Below are positions 25,855-35,261 of a stretch of DNA of 64,000 nt, piece after piece (position 1 is the first letter of the stretch; the number at the start of each line of letters is the position of its first letter). Where the stretch lies: the NCBI RefSeq assembly GCF_027533625.1, contig NZ_JAQAGZ010000001.1:615464-679463 (forward strand), given 5' to 3'. A model generated the notes under the pieces. That model saw only the letters and a list, made by a program, of their open reading frames with translations, was not told the origin of the DNA and ran no database searches. The position numbers and the translations under genes were made by a program. Source of the DNA: Paenibacillus gyeongsangnamensis (GTDB taxonomy: Bacteria; Bacillota; Bacilli; Paenibacillales; NBRC-103111).

Positions 25855-26703
25855 ATGGCATTCGCCGATTTGCACAGTCACACGACCGCCTCGGACGGCA
25901 CGCAGTCTCCTTCGGATAATGTCCGTTTGGCGGCCGAAGCCGGACTTGCCGCTATGGCAGTCACCGATCATGATACGGTAGCCGGCTTGGAAGAAGCCCG
26001 GCAAGCGGGGCTGAAATATGGTATTGCGGTCGTTCCGGGCGTGGAGATCAGCACCGTCCGGGACGGGCAAGATATTCATGTGCTGGGGTACTGGATCGAC
26101 TATACCGATCCGCTGCTGCTGGGGCGGCTTGCGGAGCTGCGGGCGGTGCGGGAGCGGAGGAACGAAATGATTCTGGAGCGGCTCCGGGCTCTGGGACTGG
26201 AAATGACTTACCAGGATGTGTTAGACTCGCTTCAGACCGTGAAACGAGGCGACGATACGATCGGAAGGCCTCATATTGCCGACGCGCTCGTCCGAAAGGG
26301 GTACGTCGGCACCATGAAGGAAGCGTTCGACCGGTATTTGGCCCAGGGGGCGGCCGCCTATGTCAATCCGCCCCGGATCGATCCGGTCACGGCGGTCCGT
26401 TGGATTCAGGAGGCGGGGGGCGCGGCTGTGCTTGCGCACCCCGGATTGTACGGATTGGATTCGCTCATTCCGGAATTGGCCGCGCAGGGTCTCGCCGGCG
26501 TGGAGGCGTATCATGCGGACCATACGCCGGAGCAGGAGGCACATTACGCGGTTCTTGCCGCAGCCTATGGGCTGCTCGTTACCGCGGGCTCCGACTTCCA
26601 CGGCGAACGTGGCGGCGTCGTTTTTCATGCGCCGATCGGCTCCTGCCGCATCGGCGCCGAGATAACCGATCAACTATATACCCGGAGAGGAGTTCCAGTA
26701 TGA
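25855..26703 (+). CDS. PHP-domain metal-dependent phosphoesterase (TrpH/YciV type)
   Basis: Polymerase-and-histidinol-phosphatase fold protein, 282 residues. Metal-site motifs are [12 protein letters not shown] at the N-terminus, TDHDT near 42, PGVEIS near 63, AHPGLYG near 197 and the C-terminal GSDFHGE. TrpH-group enzymes hydrolyse 3',5'-nucleoside bisphosphates or short 5'-phosphorylated RNA; this is the likely activity. AGGAGG precedes the ATG by six bases. The stop overlaps galU by four bases (ATGA). Confidence 0.85.
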   Translation: MAFADLHSHTTASDGTQSPSDNVRLAAEAGLAAMAVTDHDTVAGLEEARQAGLKYGIAVVPGVEISTVRDGQDIHVLGYWIDYTDPLLLGRLAELRAVRERRNEMILERLRALGLEMTYQDVLDSLQTVKRGDDTIGRPHIADALVRKGYVGTMKEAFDRYLAQGAAAYVNPPRIDPVTAVRWIQEAGGAAVLAHPGLYGLDSLIPELAAQGLAGVEAYHADHTPEQEAHYAVLAAAYGLLVTAGSDFHGERGGVVFHAPIGSCRIGAEITDQLYTRRGVPV

Positions 26704-27584
26704 AGATCAGGAAGGCCATTATTCCGGCGGCGGGTCTCGGCACGCGTTTCTTGCCGGCGACCAAAGCGCAGCCTAAAGAAATGCTCCCGATCGTAGATAA
26801 GCCGGCCATTCAATATATCGTCGAAGAGGCGATCTCCTCCGGCATAGAGGATATCATGATCGTAACCGGGAGAAACAAACGCGCAATCGAGGATCATTTC
26901 GATAAATCCGCCGAGCTGGAGATGCTGCTTGAGGAGAAAGGCAGCGAGGCGCTGCTTCGGACGGTCCGTTCGGTCTCTCAGTTGGCCGATGTGCATTATA
27001 TCCGGCAGAAGCAGCCTTTAGGTCTCGGCCACGCGGTGTTTTGCGCGCGCAAATTTATCGGCAACGAGCCGTTCGCCGTGCTGCTGGGCGACGATATCAT
27101 CGAGTCGGAGCCGCCTTGCCTCAAGCGGATGATCGATATATACGACCAAACGAAGACGTCCGTCATTGCCGTACAAGAGGTGCCCTGGGCTGACGTGAAC
27201 AAATACGGAATCATCTCTCCCGGGGAGACGGAGGGGAACCTCTCGTTCATCCGGGATTTAGTCGAGAAGCCGGACCAGGATCAGGCGCCGTCCAATCTTG
27301 CGGTCATCGGCCGGTATATTCTGACCCCGGAGATCTTCGGCATTCTGGAGACCAGCGAGCCGGGACGCGGCGGCGAGATTCAGCTGACGGACGCGCTGCG
27401 CATCCTGAACCGAAGCAGACCGATGGCGGCGTACCCGATCGAGGGACAGCGCTACGATGTCGGGGATAAGCTGGGATACATCGAAGCGACGATCGAGATG
27501 GCGCTTCGCCGCGACGAACTGAAGGGCCCGCTGGAAGACTATTTGAGAAGGTTGGCAGACCGGCTCTCAAGCTCAAGCCGGTAA
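26700..27584 (+). CDS. galU: UTP-glucose-1-phosphate uridylyltransferase
   Basis: Makes UDP-glucose for teichoic acids, glycolipids and exopolysaccharide. The 294 residues begin [20 protein letters not shown] (nucleotide-binding signature), followed by [25 protein letters not shown] near 131 and [12 protein letters not shown]. The ATG lies within the stop of the PHP gene; GAGAGGAG precedes it. The same frame is open far upstream through the PHP gene, but that part is only its shadow. Confidence 0.95.
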   Translation: MKIRKAIIPAAGLGTRFLPATKAQPKEMLPIVDKPAIQYIVEEAISSGIEDIMIVTGRNKRAIEDHFDKSAELEMLLEEKGSEALLRTVRSVSQLADVHYIRQKQPLGLGHAVFCARKFIGNEPFAVLLGDDIIESEPPCLKRMIDIYDQTKTSVIAVQEVPWADVNKYGIISPGETEGNLSFIRDLVEKPDQDQAPSNLAVIGRYILTPEIFGILETSEPGRGGEIQLTDALRILNRSRPMAAYPIEGQRYDVGDKLGYIEATIEMALRRDELKGPLEDYLRRLADRLSSSSR

Positions 27585-27595
27585 ACATCATACGT

Positions 27596-27627
27596 AAGCC
27601 CGGGGATTTCAGCCCCGGGCTTCTTTT
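27596..27627. terminator. galU terminator, shared with the convergent gene
   Basis: AAGCCCGGGG pairs with CCCCGGGCTT and TCTTTTTC follows. The minus-strand gene's stop codon lies in the loop. Confidence 0.85.
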
Positions 27628-28202
27628 TCCATGGATGCGATCCACTCTTTGATGGCTGCGGTTTGATCGAGGATTAAGCCGGCATAAGCGTCTTTACCCG
27701 CTTCGATGAGGTCGGTTTGCAGCACGCCGATCAAATCCTCAATGGTCGATATCGCGTTCTTTATCTCCCGGAACGATTCGGAAGCGTCAGCCGGCAATGC
27801 AGGACCTTGCATCGCGGCCATTCTCTTGATTACTACAGAGGGAACGTCCGGCTCCGGGCTCCATAGGCCGATCTTCCTCCGTTCGATCCGCCTATGAATG
27901 AGGCCGAGCCGATGCTGACTGCGGATGAGCACCAGATGTCCGGTCCTATTGTCCTCCCACTGTTGGTACAGCTCGTAAAGGACCGGCCGGTTTGAGGCTT
28001 CCAGCAGGTTGAGCTCGATGCTTGCCTGTTGCGGCGGCTGGACAAAACGCGCCAGCTTGGCAGCCGAGCCGGGAGCGACGATCTCCGTCAATCGTTCGGA
28101 ATAAGGGAACAGGAGCTTCGCGGAATTCGAGCATTCCATTATGCGGTATTGATCGTCGACTTTGAAATAGGGAACCGGGAAGCAGGGCAGAGGATAGGAC
28201 AC
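27609..28202 (-). CDS. Protein of unknown function with possible N-terminal PAS-like region
   Basis: About 197 residues. The start VPYFKVDDQYRIMECSNSAK resembles the first strands of a PAS domain. The middle has a strand (HLVLIRSQHRLGLI) and a basic RRIERRKIGLW segment; the last 60 residues are helical. No catalytic motif is visible. The longest frame begins at GTG 28211 with no room for a ribosome-binding site; GTG 28202 has AGGG eight bases upstream and is used. It is divergent from the large histidine kinase fusion, which also has PAS domains, so a signalling role is possible but unproven. Confidence 0.6.
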   Translation of the reverse strand: MSYPLPCFPVPYFKVDDQYRIMECSNSAKLLFPYSERLTEIVAPGSAAKLARFVQPPQQASIELNLLEASNRPVLYELYQQWEDNRTGHLVLIRSQHRLGLIHRRIERRKIGLWSPEPDVPSVVIKRMAAMQGPALPADASESFREIKNAISTIEDLIGVLQTDLIEAGKDAYAGLILDQTAAIKEWIASMEKEARG

Positions 28203-28345
28203 AGGAATCACCCTAACAAAGGTTTGATAGAAAGCTCCGATAAGCTGTCCGGATCATCAGTTAAATCTATTCTAAACCAATTGCCGTCACGGTTCCAGTA
28301 GAAGGTGCAATAGGGAATCGTTGGCGGAGAAGAAAATGATATTTT

Positions 28346-28374
28346 TTGATGCAGATGGCTGATTTTGGTATAAT
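28346..28374 (+). promoter_or_regulatory. SigA-type promoter of the CheB-CheR-kinase gene
   Basis: TTGATG at 28346-28351 and a perfect TATAAT at 28369-28374, spacer 17 bp. Transcription would start near 28381, 24 nt before the ATG. Confidence 0.75.
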
Positions 28375-28404
28375 ACGAATTGTTTACAAGATTCGGATCA
28401 ACGG

Positions 28405-31400
28405 ATGGAAGAGGCAACGGTTACAGGAAAGGTTGATGTGCGAATGATTAAAAATCAGGCGAAAACGGAGCAGGGCGCCCCCGTTGAGACAAACGGCATC
28501 GTCGGCATCGGAGCGTCGGCCTGTGGCTTGGAGGCGCTTCAACAGCTTTTCGCCCATGTGGAACCGTGCAGCGGGCTATCTTTTATCATTATCCAGCATT
28601 TATTGCCCGATTACATAAGCTTCATGGCCGAGCAGTTTTCCAAGATCACGTCGATGCAGGTGATCGAGGCTGAGGACAAGATGGAGGTTCGGCCCAATTG
28701 CATTTATTTGATTCCTCCGAACAAAAATATGACCATCAAAAACCGCGTGCTGCAGGTGACCGATCACCAGCAGTCCGCGGGTTTAAATTTGCCCATTGAT
28801 CTGTTCCTTACCTCATTGGCCAAGGAAGAAGGAAAGCATGCGATCGCCGTGATTCTCTCGGGAACGGGCAGCGACGGCACTCGTGGCATGGAAGCGATCA
28901 AGGAGCACGGCGGGCTCGTACTGGTGCAGGATGAGCCAACGGCGAAGTCCGACGGGATGACGGGCAGCGTCCGATTACCCGGAAGCTTCGATGATGTGCT
29001 GAATCCCAGGACCATCGCCGATTATATGTGCAGCTGGCCGGTCAGTATGCAGAACGAATCGCACGGAGCCACTGCCCCGGAAGAGGACAAGCTGCTAAAC
29101 GAGGAGGATACTGAGAGCTTACTCGGCATCTTCACCCTGCTGAAGCAGGCCAGCGGCATCGATTTCTCTTATTATAAGCAGAACAGTATCGTGAGGAGGA
29201 TCGAACGGCGTATCCGGCTGCAGAACATTGCCGGATTCCGAATTTATGTGTGCTTCCTGGAGAGTCATCCTGACGAGGTAAGTGTGCTCGTTAAGGACCT
29301 GCTCATCGGCATCACCCGTTTTTTCCGCGACAGCCAGGCCTTCGAGATCATGCACCGAAAGGTGATTCCCGCCATCTTCGACAACAAGCAGTATGACCGC
29401 ATCGTCCGCGTCTGGGTAGCCGGCTGCTCGACGGGCGAGGAAGCCTATTCGCTGGCCATTTTGCTCCGGGAGCATATGAGCAGGATGGACAAGCCGTTTA
29501 CAGTCAAAATTTTCGCAACCGATCTCGACAAGGATTCGATCGATTTTGCCAGCCAGGGCATTTACCCGGAAACCGCGCTCGAGGATTTGCCGCGCAGGTT
29601 GGTAAAGACCTATTTCACCCGCCATGGCGATGTATATTCCGTGAACAAGGACATTCGGAAGATGGTCGTCTTCGCGCCGCATAATATTACCAAGGATCCG
29701 CCGTTCAGCAGCCTGGATTTGATCACCTGCCGCAACATGCTCATTTATTTGCAGCCCGAGATGCAGCGCAAGGTGATTTCTTTGTTCCATTTTGCACTTA
29801 GCCCGAGCGGTTTTTTGTTCCTGGGACCGAGCGAGACGCTAGGCAGGCTATCCAATTTGTTTACCCCCTATGACCGGAAATGGAATATTTTCCAACAAAA
29901 TAAAATGCAGCCCCCTATGACTTACAGCAGCATGAGCATGAATGAAGGCATGGACATATCCAGAATTCATCACATCGCCAGGCGCGGTTTTCCTGCCCCG
30001 AAGGAATCTCCTTCTTACAAAAAAGAGAACGACTTGTGCACTGTATTCGCCGATGAGCATATGCCGCCCTGCATGGTTATCAATGAGCACAACGAGGTGC
30101 TCCATCTGAGCGGTAACATCAATCCGTATCTCGTTCTGGCCCAAGGAAAGCCGAGCTGGAATATTTACAAGATGGTCGAAGCCCATCTGGCGGTAGCTAT
30201 CGTGACAGCGATCGTCAAGGTATTTAAAGATCGGCAGCCGGTTGTATACAAGAGCCTGAGAGTAAACCAAGCGGATCATTCGCCTGCTGTGAAAGTGACG
30301 GTTAAGCCTTTTTCGACGAAGAACAAAAAATTCGACCAGCTGGTGCTGGTCACGTTCGAGGAAACGGCGGAGCAGCCTGTCCCGACCAGGACGATCGAAT
30401 CGTTCGATATCGCAAGCAACGTGAACGAAAGGATCATCGAGTTGGAGCAGGAGCTTCAGCGGGCGGAGGAATCGCTTCAAGCGACGATCGAAGAGCTGGA
30501 AACTTCCAATGAGGAGCTTCAAGCGACGAACGAGGAATTGGTTGCCGCCAACGAAGAGCTGATGAGCGCAAACGAAGAACTGCAGTCGCTGAACGAGGAA
30601 TTGGTCACCGTAAATACGGAATACCAGTTCAAAATCCAAGAGCTGACCGAAGTCAACAACGATCTGGACAATTTTCTTGTCAGCACGAAGATCGGAACCA
30701 TTTTTCTGGACAATCAAATGCGCGTGAGGCGGTTTACCCCGGCGATCATGAAAGAAATCAATTTGATGGAAGTCGACCACGGACGTCCGATCGGGCATAT
30801 TTCCCATAATTTCAAGTATGACGGCATCCTTCGGGATGCGAAAAAAGTGCTGAAGACGGAGAACGCGCTGGAGCGTGAAATTCAGAGCAACAATGGCAAA
30901 TGGTACAACATGCGGGTGCTGCCTTATCGCGCCAATGACAAGGCCGTCAAGGGCATTGTGCTGACATTCGTCGACATCACCGAGCTGAAATCCGCCAACG
31001 AGGAGCTGTTGAAGCTGTCCTACGCGATCCAGCAGAGCCCTTCGATCAAGGTCATTACGGACGCGGACGGACGTGTGGAATATGTGAACCCGAAATTTAC
31101 TGAGGTGACGTCGTTCCAGCTGTCGGATGTGGCCGGCAAGCATCTGCGCGAGTTGAACAATACGGATTCGGCAGGTCCGGCATTCCGCGAGGTGTGGGAC
31201 GCGATCTCGTCAGGCCGGGAATGGAAGGGAGAGCTCGAAAGCCGGCGCAGCGACGGGGAGCTCTATTGGGAATCCGTCAAGTTTCTGCCGATCAAGAACC
31301 GCAAGCGGCAGATCATTCATTATTTAAAAATCGCCGAGGATATCAGCGACCGCAAGCAAACGGAAGAGCTGCTCCGCAAATCGGAGATGCTCTCCGCGGT

Positions 31401-32034
31401 CGGACAGCTGGCCGCCGGCATCGCGCATGAAATCCGAAATCCGCTGACGGCGCTCAAGGGCTTTACGAAGCTGATGACTTCGGGGGGACCGAACGAAAGC
31501 TATCTCGCCATCATGTCGGGAGAGCTGGAACGGATTGAGGAAATCGTCAGTGAGCTTCTCGTGCTGGCGAAGCCGCAAGCCGTCGAATTTTTGCCGAAGC
31601 CGGTGCCCGTAATTCTCCACGACGTACTGCTGCTGCTGGATACGCAGGCTATCATATCCAACGTGCAGATCGAGACGGAAATCGACGATAGTCTGCCGAT
31701 GGTCAACTGCGTGGAGAACCAATTGAAGCAGGTGTTCATCAATGTCGTGAAGAATGGAGTCGAAGCGATGGCAAGCGGGGGCAAAATGGTCATCCGGGCG
31801 GTCCGTACCGAGGAGGGCATGCTGAAGATCAGCTTCACGGACAACGGCAGCGGTATTCCGGCCCAGACGCTGGCCAAGCTGGGCGAGCCGTTTTTTACGA
31901 CCAAGAACAAAGGCACGGGGCTCGGGCTGATGGTCAGCTACAAAATTATTGAAAATCACCAGGGTAAAATGACCATCAACAGCAAAGAGGGGGCCGGCAC
32001 TACGGTCAATATTGTGCTGCCTCTGCTAGGGTAA
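28405..32034 (+). CDS. CheB-CheR-PAS-PAS-histidine kinase fusion protein
   Basis: Multidomain signalling protein of 1,209 residues. Order: CheB methylesterase (about 30-215; GIGASACG with the active Ser, IIQHLLPD with His, SGTGSDGT with Asp), CheR methyltransferase (about 225-500; WVAGCSTGEEAYSLA, CRNMLIYL), a long coiled coil with repeating EELxxxNEEL heptads (675-760), two PAS domains (about 760-870 and 880-985), HisKA with H-box AAGIAHEIRNPL near 1002 and HATPase with NVVKNGVEAM, DNGSGIP and GTGLGL (1100-1208). All catalytic motifs look intact. No receiver domain is present and no response regulator gene is adjacent. ATG 28405 has a weak RBS; GTG 28438 after AGGAAAGG is an alternative. Confidence 0.9.
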   Translation: MEEATVTGKVDVRMIKNQAKTEQGAPVETNGIVGIGASACGLEALQQLFAHVEPCSGLSFIIIQHLLPDYISFMAEQFSKITSMQVIEAEDKMEVRPNCIYLIPPNKNMTIKNRVLQVTDHQQSAGLNLPIDLFLTSLAKEEGKHAIAVILSGTGSDGTRGMEAIKEHGGLVLVQDEPTAKSDGMTGSVRLPGSFDDVLNPRTIADYMCSWPVSMQNESHGATAPEEDKLLNEEDTESLLGIFTLLKQASGIDFSYYKQNSIVRRIERRIRLQNIAGFRIYVCFLESHPDEVSVLVKDLLIGITRFFRDSQAFEIMHRKVIPAIFDNKQYDRIVRVWVAGCSTGEEAYSLAILLREHMSRMDKPFTVKIFATDLDKDSIDFASQGIYPETALEDLPRRLVKTYFTRHGDVYSVNKDIRKMVVFAPHNITKDPPFSSLDLITCRNMLIYLQPEMQRKVISLFHFALSPSGFLFLGPSETLGRLSNLFTPYDRKWNIFQQNKMQPPMTYSSMSMNEGMDISRIHHIARRGFPAPKESPSYKKENDLCTVFADEHMPPCMVINEHNEVLHLSGNINPYLVLAQGKPSWNIYKMVEAHLAVAIVTAIVKVFKDRQPVVYKSLRVNQADHSPAVKVTVKPFSTKNKKFDQLVLVTFEETAEQPVPTRTIESFDIASNVNERIIELEQELQRAEESLQATIEELETSNEELQATNEELVAANEELMSANEELQSLNEELVTVNTEYQFKIQELTEVNNDLDNFLVSTKIGTIFLDNQMRVRRFTPAIMKEINLMEVDHGRPIGHISHNFKYDGILRDAKKVLKTENALEREIQSNNGKWYNMRVLPYRANDKAVKGIVLTFVDITELKSANEELLKLSYAIQQSPSIKVITDADGRVEYVNPKFTEVTSFQLSDVAGKHLRELNNTDSAGPAFREVWDAISSGREWKGELESRRSDGELYWESVKFLPIKNRKRQIIHYLKIAEDISDRKQTEELLRKSEMLSAVGQLAAGIAHEIRNPLTALKGFTKLMTSGGPNESYLAIMSGELERIEEIVSELLVLAKPQAVEFLPKPVPVILHDVLLLLDTQAIISNVQIETEIDDSLPMVNCVENQLKQVFINVVKNGVEAMASGGKMVIRAVRTEEGMLKISFTDNGSGIPAQTLAKLGEPFFTTKNKGTGLGLMVSYKIIENHQGKMTINSKEGAGTTVNIVLPLLG

Positions 32035-32061
32035 CCTCCGTCCCGTCACCATTGCTTGCCC

Positions 32062-32090
32062 TTGTATAACGTTTGTTAACGCTCTATAAT
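32062..32090 (+). promoter_or_regulatory. SigA-type promoter of the MerR-B12 gene
   Basis: TTGTAT at 32062-32067 and a perfect TATAAT at 32085-32090, spacer 17 bp. It overlaps the longest open reading of the next gene, so translation must start later. Confidence 0.75.
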
Positions 32091-32121
32091 GGGGGTACAT
32101 GATGGTTCGGGGGTTTTCCGG

Positions 32122-33054
32122 ATGAATCAGAGGCTGTTTACCATTAAAGAAGTCTCCATGCGAACGGGATTATCCACCCAGCTCATCCGCAAATGGGAGG
32201 AAAGGTATGAGGCGGTCGCACCCTCCCGGTTCCCTAACGGCTACCGCGGATATACGGGGCGCGATGTCGAGACGCTCTTATGGCTGAAGAACAAAGTGGA
32301 CGAGGGCGTTCCGATCGGGCTTGCCGTGGAAGAGATGAAGCTGCTGATGCCGGATAAAAGGGCCGCGGCTGCGGAGCCGCCGCTGCGGGCCTCGCTCGTG
32401 CAAGCTCCGAATGAGCTTAGCGAATACCGAGAGAAGCTGCTGCAGCTGTTTTTGCGGCTGGACCAGGCGGGGGCGCAGCGTTTTTTCGATCAGCTGCTCG
32501 CGCTTCACTCTATGGATTATGTGCTGCTGGAGGTGCTGGCTCCGGTACTGGTTGAGATCGGAGACCGCTGGGAGCGGAGAGACATATCGGAGTACCAGGA
32601 GCATTTCGGCAGTCATTTTGTCCGGGAACGGCTGCTGGCGCTGAAAATCTCGTACCACCGGTCCGCGGATACGCCTCTCATCGTCACCGCCTGCTCCCCG
32701 GGAGAGCGCCATGAGCTTGGGGTGTTGTTTTTCGGCTATTTCGCGCTGCAGGAAGGCTTTCAGATCGTATACCTCGGCGCGGCCCCATCGGAAAAAGGTA
32801 TCTTCGATTGCTTGGAGCAGCTGGAGCCGGCCGCGTTCGCCTTCGGCATTTCGTCCGAACGGCTGCTCGGGGAAGCGAAGCCGTTCTATGAAGAACTGGA
32901 CCGCCGTATTGCGGCGCGGAGGCTTTCCACGAAAGTGTTCCTGGGCGGTAGAGCGATCGGGGAGGACCGGCTTATGCCGGGTACGCAATCGATTCATTGG
33001 GTCAGCGGGGATGCGCACGAAGCGGTGAAGAAGATGAAGCGGATCCTCGGGTAG
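32122..33054 (+). CDS. MerR-family regulator with cobalamin-binding domain (CarH/LitR-like)
   Basis: The 310-residue protein has an N-terminal MerR helix-turn-helix (residues 1-70: FTIKEVSMRTGLSTQLIRKW, PNGYRGYTGRDVETL), a helical cap and a C-terminal B12-binding Rossmann domain. The cap motif Wx9EH is exact: W near 149, then EH near 159. ERHELG near 196 fits the ExHxxG-type lower-ligand motif. CarH/LitR proteins use adenosylcobalamin to sense light and release DNA when illuminated. The ATG at 32122 lies 32 nt after the promoter. Which genes it controls is unknown; no photolyase or carotenoid gene is nearby. Confidence 0.85.
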   Translation: MNQRLFTIKEVSMRTGLSTQLIRKWEERYEAVAPSRFPNGYRGYTGRDVETLLWLKNKVDEGVPIGLAVEEMKLLMPDKRAAAAEPPLRASLVQAPNELSEYREKLLQLFLRLDQAGAQRFFDQLLALHSMDYVLLEVLAPVLVEIGDRWERRDISEYQEHFGSHFVRERLLALKISYHRSADTPLIVTACSPGERHELGVLFFGYFALQEGFQIVYLGAAPSEKGIFDCLEQLEPAAFAFGISSERLLGEAKPFYEELDRRIAARRLSTKVFLGGRAIGEDRLMPGTQSIHWVSGDAHEAVKKMKRILG

Positions 33055-33076
33055 CCTCACAAGTCCGGCCAACAAA

Positions 33077-33118
33077 AAGAACGCGGCATCGCACTTTCGT
33101 GCGGAGCCGCGTTCTTTT
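33077..33118. terminator. Terminator between the MerR-B12 gene and convergent rqcH
   Basis: AAGAACGCGGC pairs with GCCGCGTTCTT, with inner CGCAC/GTGCG; TTTT follows on the plus strand and an A/T-rich flank serves the other direction. Confidence 0.8.
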
Positions 33119-33134
33119 CCATTGGTGCGGGATG

Positions 33135-34919
33135 TTATTTCTGCTGCACGGGCAGCCGTTTCAAGCTGTCCGGCTCCGGCGTAATGAACAGCGTCTTCTG
33201 GTGGTCGTAAATGACGAAGCCGGGCTTCGCGCCGCTGGGCTTGCGAACATGCTTGACCAGCGTATAATCGACCGGTACCTGGCTAGACTCCTTGCCCTGG
33301 CTGAAGAAGGCGGCCAGCTGAGCCGCTTCGTTCAAGGTGGCGTCGCCGAATTCCGGGCTGCGGATCACGACGTGCGAGCCCGGGATGTCCTTCGTATGGA
33401 GCCAGGTGTCCGCAGGATGGGCCAGACGGTTCGTCAAATACTCGTTCTGCGTATTGTTCTTGCCCACATAAATGGGGATGCCCTCGCTGGAGGTATAGCA
33501 GGCGAGGACCGGCCGCGCGTTCGGCTTCTTGCGCCGGGCGCCTTTTTTGCTGCCGCGGTCTCTTAAATAACCCTGCTCCACCAGCTCCTCGCGGATTTCC
33601 TCAATGTCGCCGAGCGAAGCGCTCGTCAGCTGCTGCAGCACATTGTCGAGATAGCGGATTTCCTCTTCGGCCTGCTCCATCTGCTCCTGAACGGCGATTA
33701 AGCTGTTCTTGCTCTTGGTGTACTTCTTGAAATAACGCTGGGCATTCTCCGAAGGCGTCAGCAAAGGATCGAGATCGATGGTGACGGGACGCTGCTCTTC
33801 ATCATAATAGTTCGTGACCTCGACCTGCTTGTCTCCCTTGGCGATCAAATGCAGCGAAGCGGTTAACAGCTCGCCGAGGATGCGGAATCGGTCGGCCTGC
33901 CGGGCATCCCGGATCGTCTCCTCCAGCTTCTCCAGCTTCTTAACGTTCTTGCTGCGTTCGTTCGCAAGCAGCCGGAACAAATCCGACACGCGCTGCTTGA
34001 CGGTGTCCCGCTCCGCTTTATCCCCGTAGTAGGCTTCGAGGCAGCGGCTTATGCTGTCGTAATGCTTCGTTTCGCCCGGGATGTGGGTCAGCTCCAGAAT
34101 GGAAAAATAGGCCTTGCCTCCGTCGGCTTCCACGATAATCGGATGCGGCCGCTCCTCCTTCAGCTCCCGGATCAGCCCGTGGAACGGCTCCCATAGACGG
34201 CCGGCACCCTCAAGCGGATCCTCCAGCAGCCGCGGTTCCGTTCCCGCGCGGTGGACCAGCTCCCGGGCAACCAACGGACTGATGCCGCTGAAGCTTTGCA
34301 CCAGCAGCTTCTCCCAGGCCGCCGGCGTTAGCGCGGAGCCGTCCTCCACCCCGGCTGAAGCTTCCGTCAGAAGCGCGACGAAGCGTTCCCGGTCCACCTC
34401 GGTCGGAAGCGTCTTGTGCTGCTCCGGCGGCGCTGTATATGAAACTCCCGGCATGACGACGCGATAGCTGCTGATGGAGGGTGTGACATGGTGAATTCCG
34501 TCCAGTATCGTTCCCGTCGACGGGTCCGTCAGAATAATGTTGCTGTGGCGTCCCATAATTTCTATAATGATCGTTTTCGTGCTGAGGTCGCCGAGCTCGT
34601 CTCTTTGGCGGATGCCGATATGGATAACGCGCTCCATTCCGGGCTGGACGACTGATTCGATGATTCCGCTCTCGCAGTGCTTGCGCAGGAGCATGCAGAA
34701 CATCGGCGCTTCGGTTGGGTTGATGAAGGCGGCTTCGGTAAGATGAACGCGCGGATAGGTGGGGTTGGCGGACAACAACAGCTTTACTCCTGTGCCTGCC
34801 GCGCGAATTTGCAACACGATATCGTTCTCCGTGGGCATTTGAATTTTATTGATTCTGCCGCCTACCAGGCTCTGCAGTTCATGAACAAGGCTTCGGACGA
34901 CAAGACCGTCTAACGACAT
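33135..34919 (-). CDS. rqcH: RqcH (NEMF/Tae2 family) ribosome quality control factor
   Basis: Binds stalled, split 50S subunits and recruits tRNA-Ala to add a C-terminal alanine tail that marks the nascent chain for degradation. About 594 residues. The NFACT-N domain starts MSLDGLVVRSLVHELQ, a coiled coil lies at about 280-430, and the NFACT-R domain ends the protein (GIPIYVGKNNTQNEYLT, WLHTKDIPGSHVVI). The frame is open for six more codons, but homologues begin at MSLDG; GGAG lies 12 nt upstream of this ATG. Homologous to B. subtilis yloA, also called fibronectin-binding protein A. Divergent from yloB. Confidence 0.93.
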   Translation of the reverse strand: MSLDGLVVRSLVHELQSLVGGRINKIQMPTENDIVLQIRAAGTGVKLLLSANPTYPRVHLTEAAFINPTEAPMFCMLLRKHCESGIIESVVQPGMERVIHIGIRQRDELGDLSTKTIIIEIMGRHSNIILTDPSTGTILDGIHHVTPSISSYRVVMPGVSYTAPPEQHKTLPTEVDRERFVALLTEASAGVEDGSALTPAAWEKLLVQSFSGISPLVARELVHRAGTEPRLLEDPLEGAGRLWEPFHGLIRELKEERPHPIIVEADGGKAYFSILELTHIPGETKHYDSISRCLEAYYGDKAERDTVKQRVSDLFRLLANERSKNVKKLEKLEETIRDARQADRFRILGELLTASLHLIAKGDKQVEVTNYYDEEQRPVTIDLDPLLTPSENAQRYFKKYTKSKNSLIAVQEQMEQAEEEIRYLDNVLQQLTSASLGDIEEIREELVEQGYLRDRGSKKGARRKKPNARPVLACYTSSEGIPIYVGKNNTQNEYLTNRLAHPADTWLHTKDIPGSHVVIRSPEFGDATLNEAAQLAAFFSQGKESSQVPVDYTLVKHVRKPSGAKPGFVIYDHQKTLFITPEPDSLKRLPVQQK

Positions 34920-35261
34920 GACTGACAACAACTCCATTTCTGCTTCTCAAATGTGCTACCCTCTATCATGCCATATTTCGGGCAAAAACTTAAGGGCAAA
35001 TTCCGTTATAGCCAAGTCTTGCAAGCTGAACCCGGCCGTATGGAGCGACACACAGGGCGGTCCGGCATCGGGGCTGCGCGGATCGCTTCTTCGTTTGGAG
35101 GGATGAGGGTGCTATTTTGCGGCTTGTCTGAATACATTTACCCTAGACAACCTTTTGAGGCGGAGACATCCGTACGAACGGGGCATTGACGTAATCAGAC
35201 GGGTGGTTCCCATCAGGTTTTCGCACATTCGCTGTGCAAGAAGTTTGGGAGGGAAGAGCAG
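34920..35261. other. Divergent intergenic region between rqcH and yloB
   Basis: No gene is seen. It must carry promoters for both flanking genes. On the minus strand TTAAGT and CATGAT lie 17 bp apart (about 34965-34995); no strong site was found for yloB. GGGAGGGAAGAGC is the yloB ribosome-binding site. Confidence 0.4.

Noticed and set aside
26400..26699. 100-residue N-terminal extension of GalU
   Set aside because: It is a shadow of the PHP gene; the ATG at 26700 has a good RBS and gives the family's normal length.
29848..31143. 431-residue open frame antisense to the kinase fusion
   Set aside because: Shadow of the CheB-CheR-kinase gene; repeats in it mirror the NEEL coiled coil.
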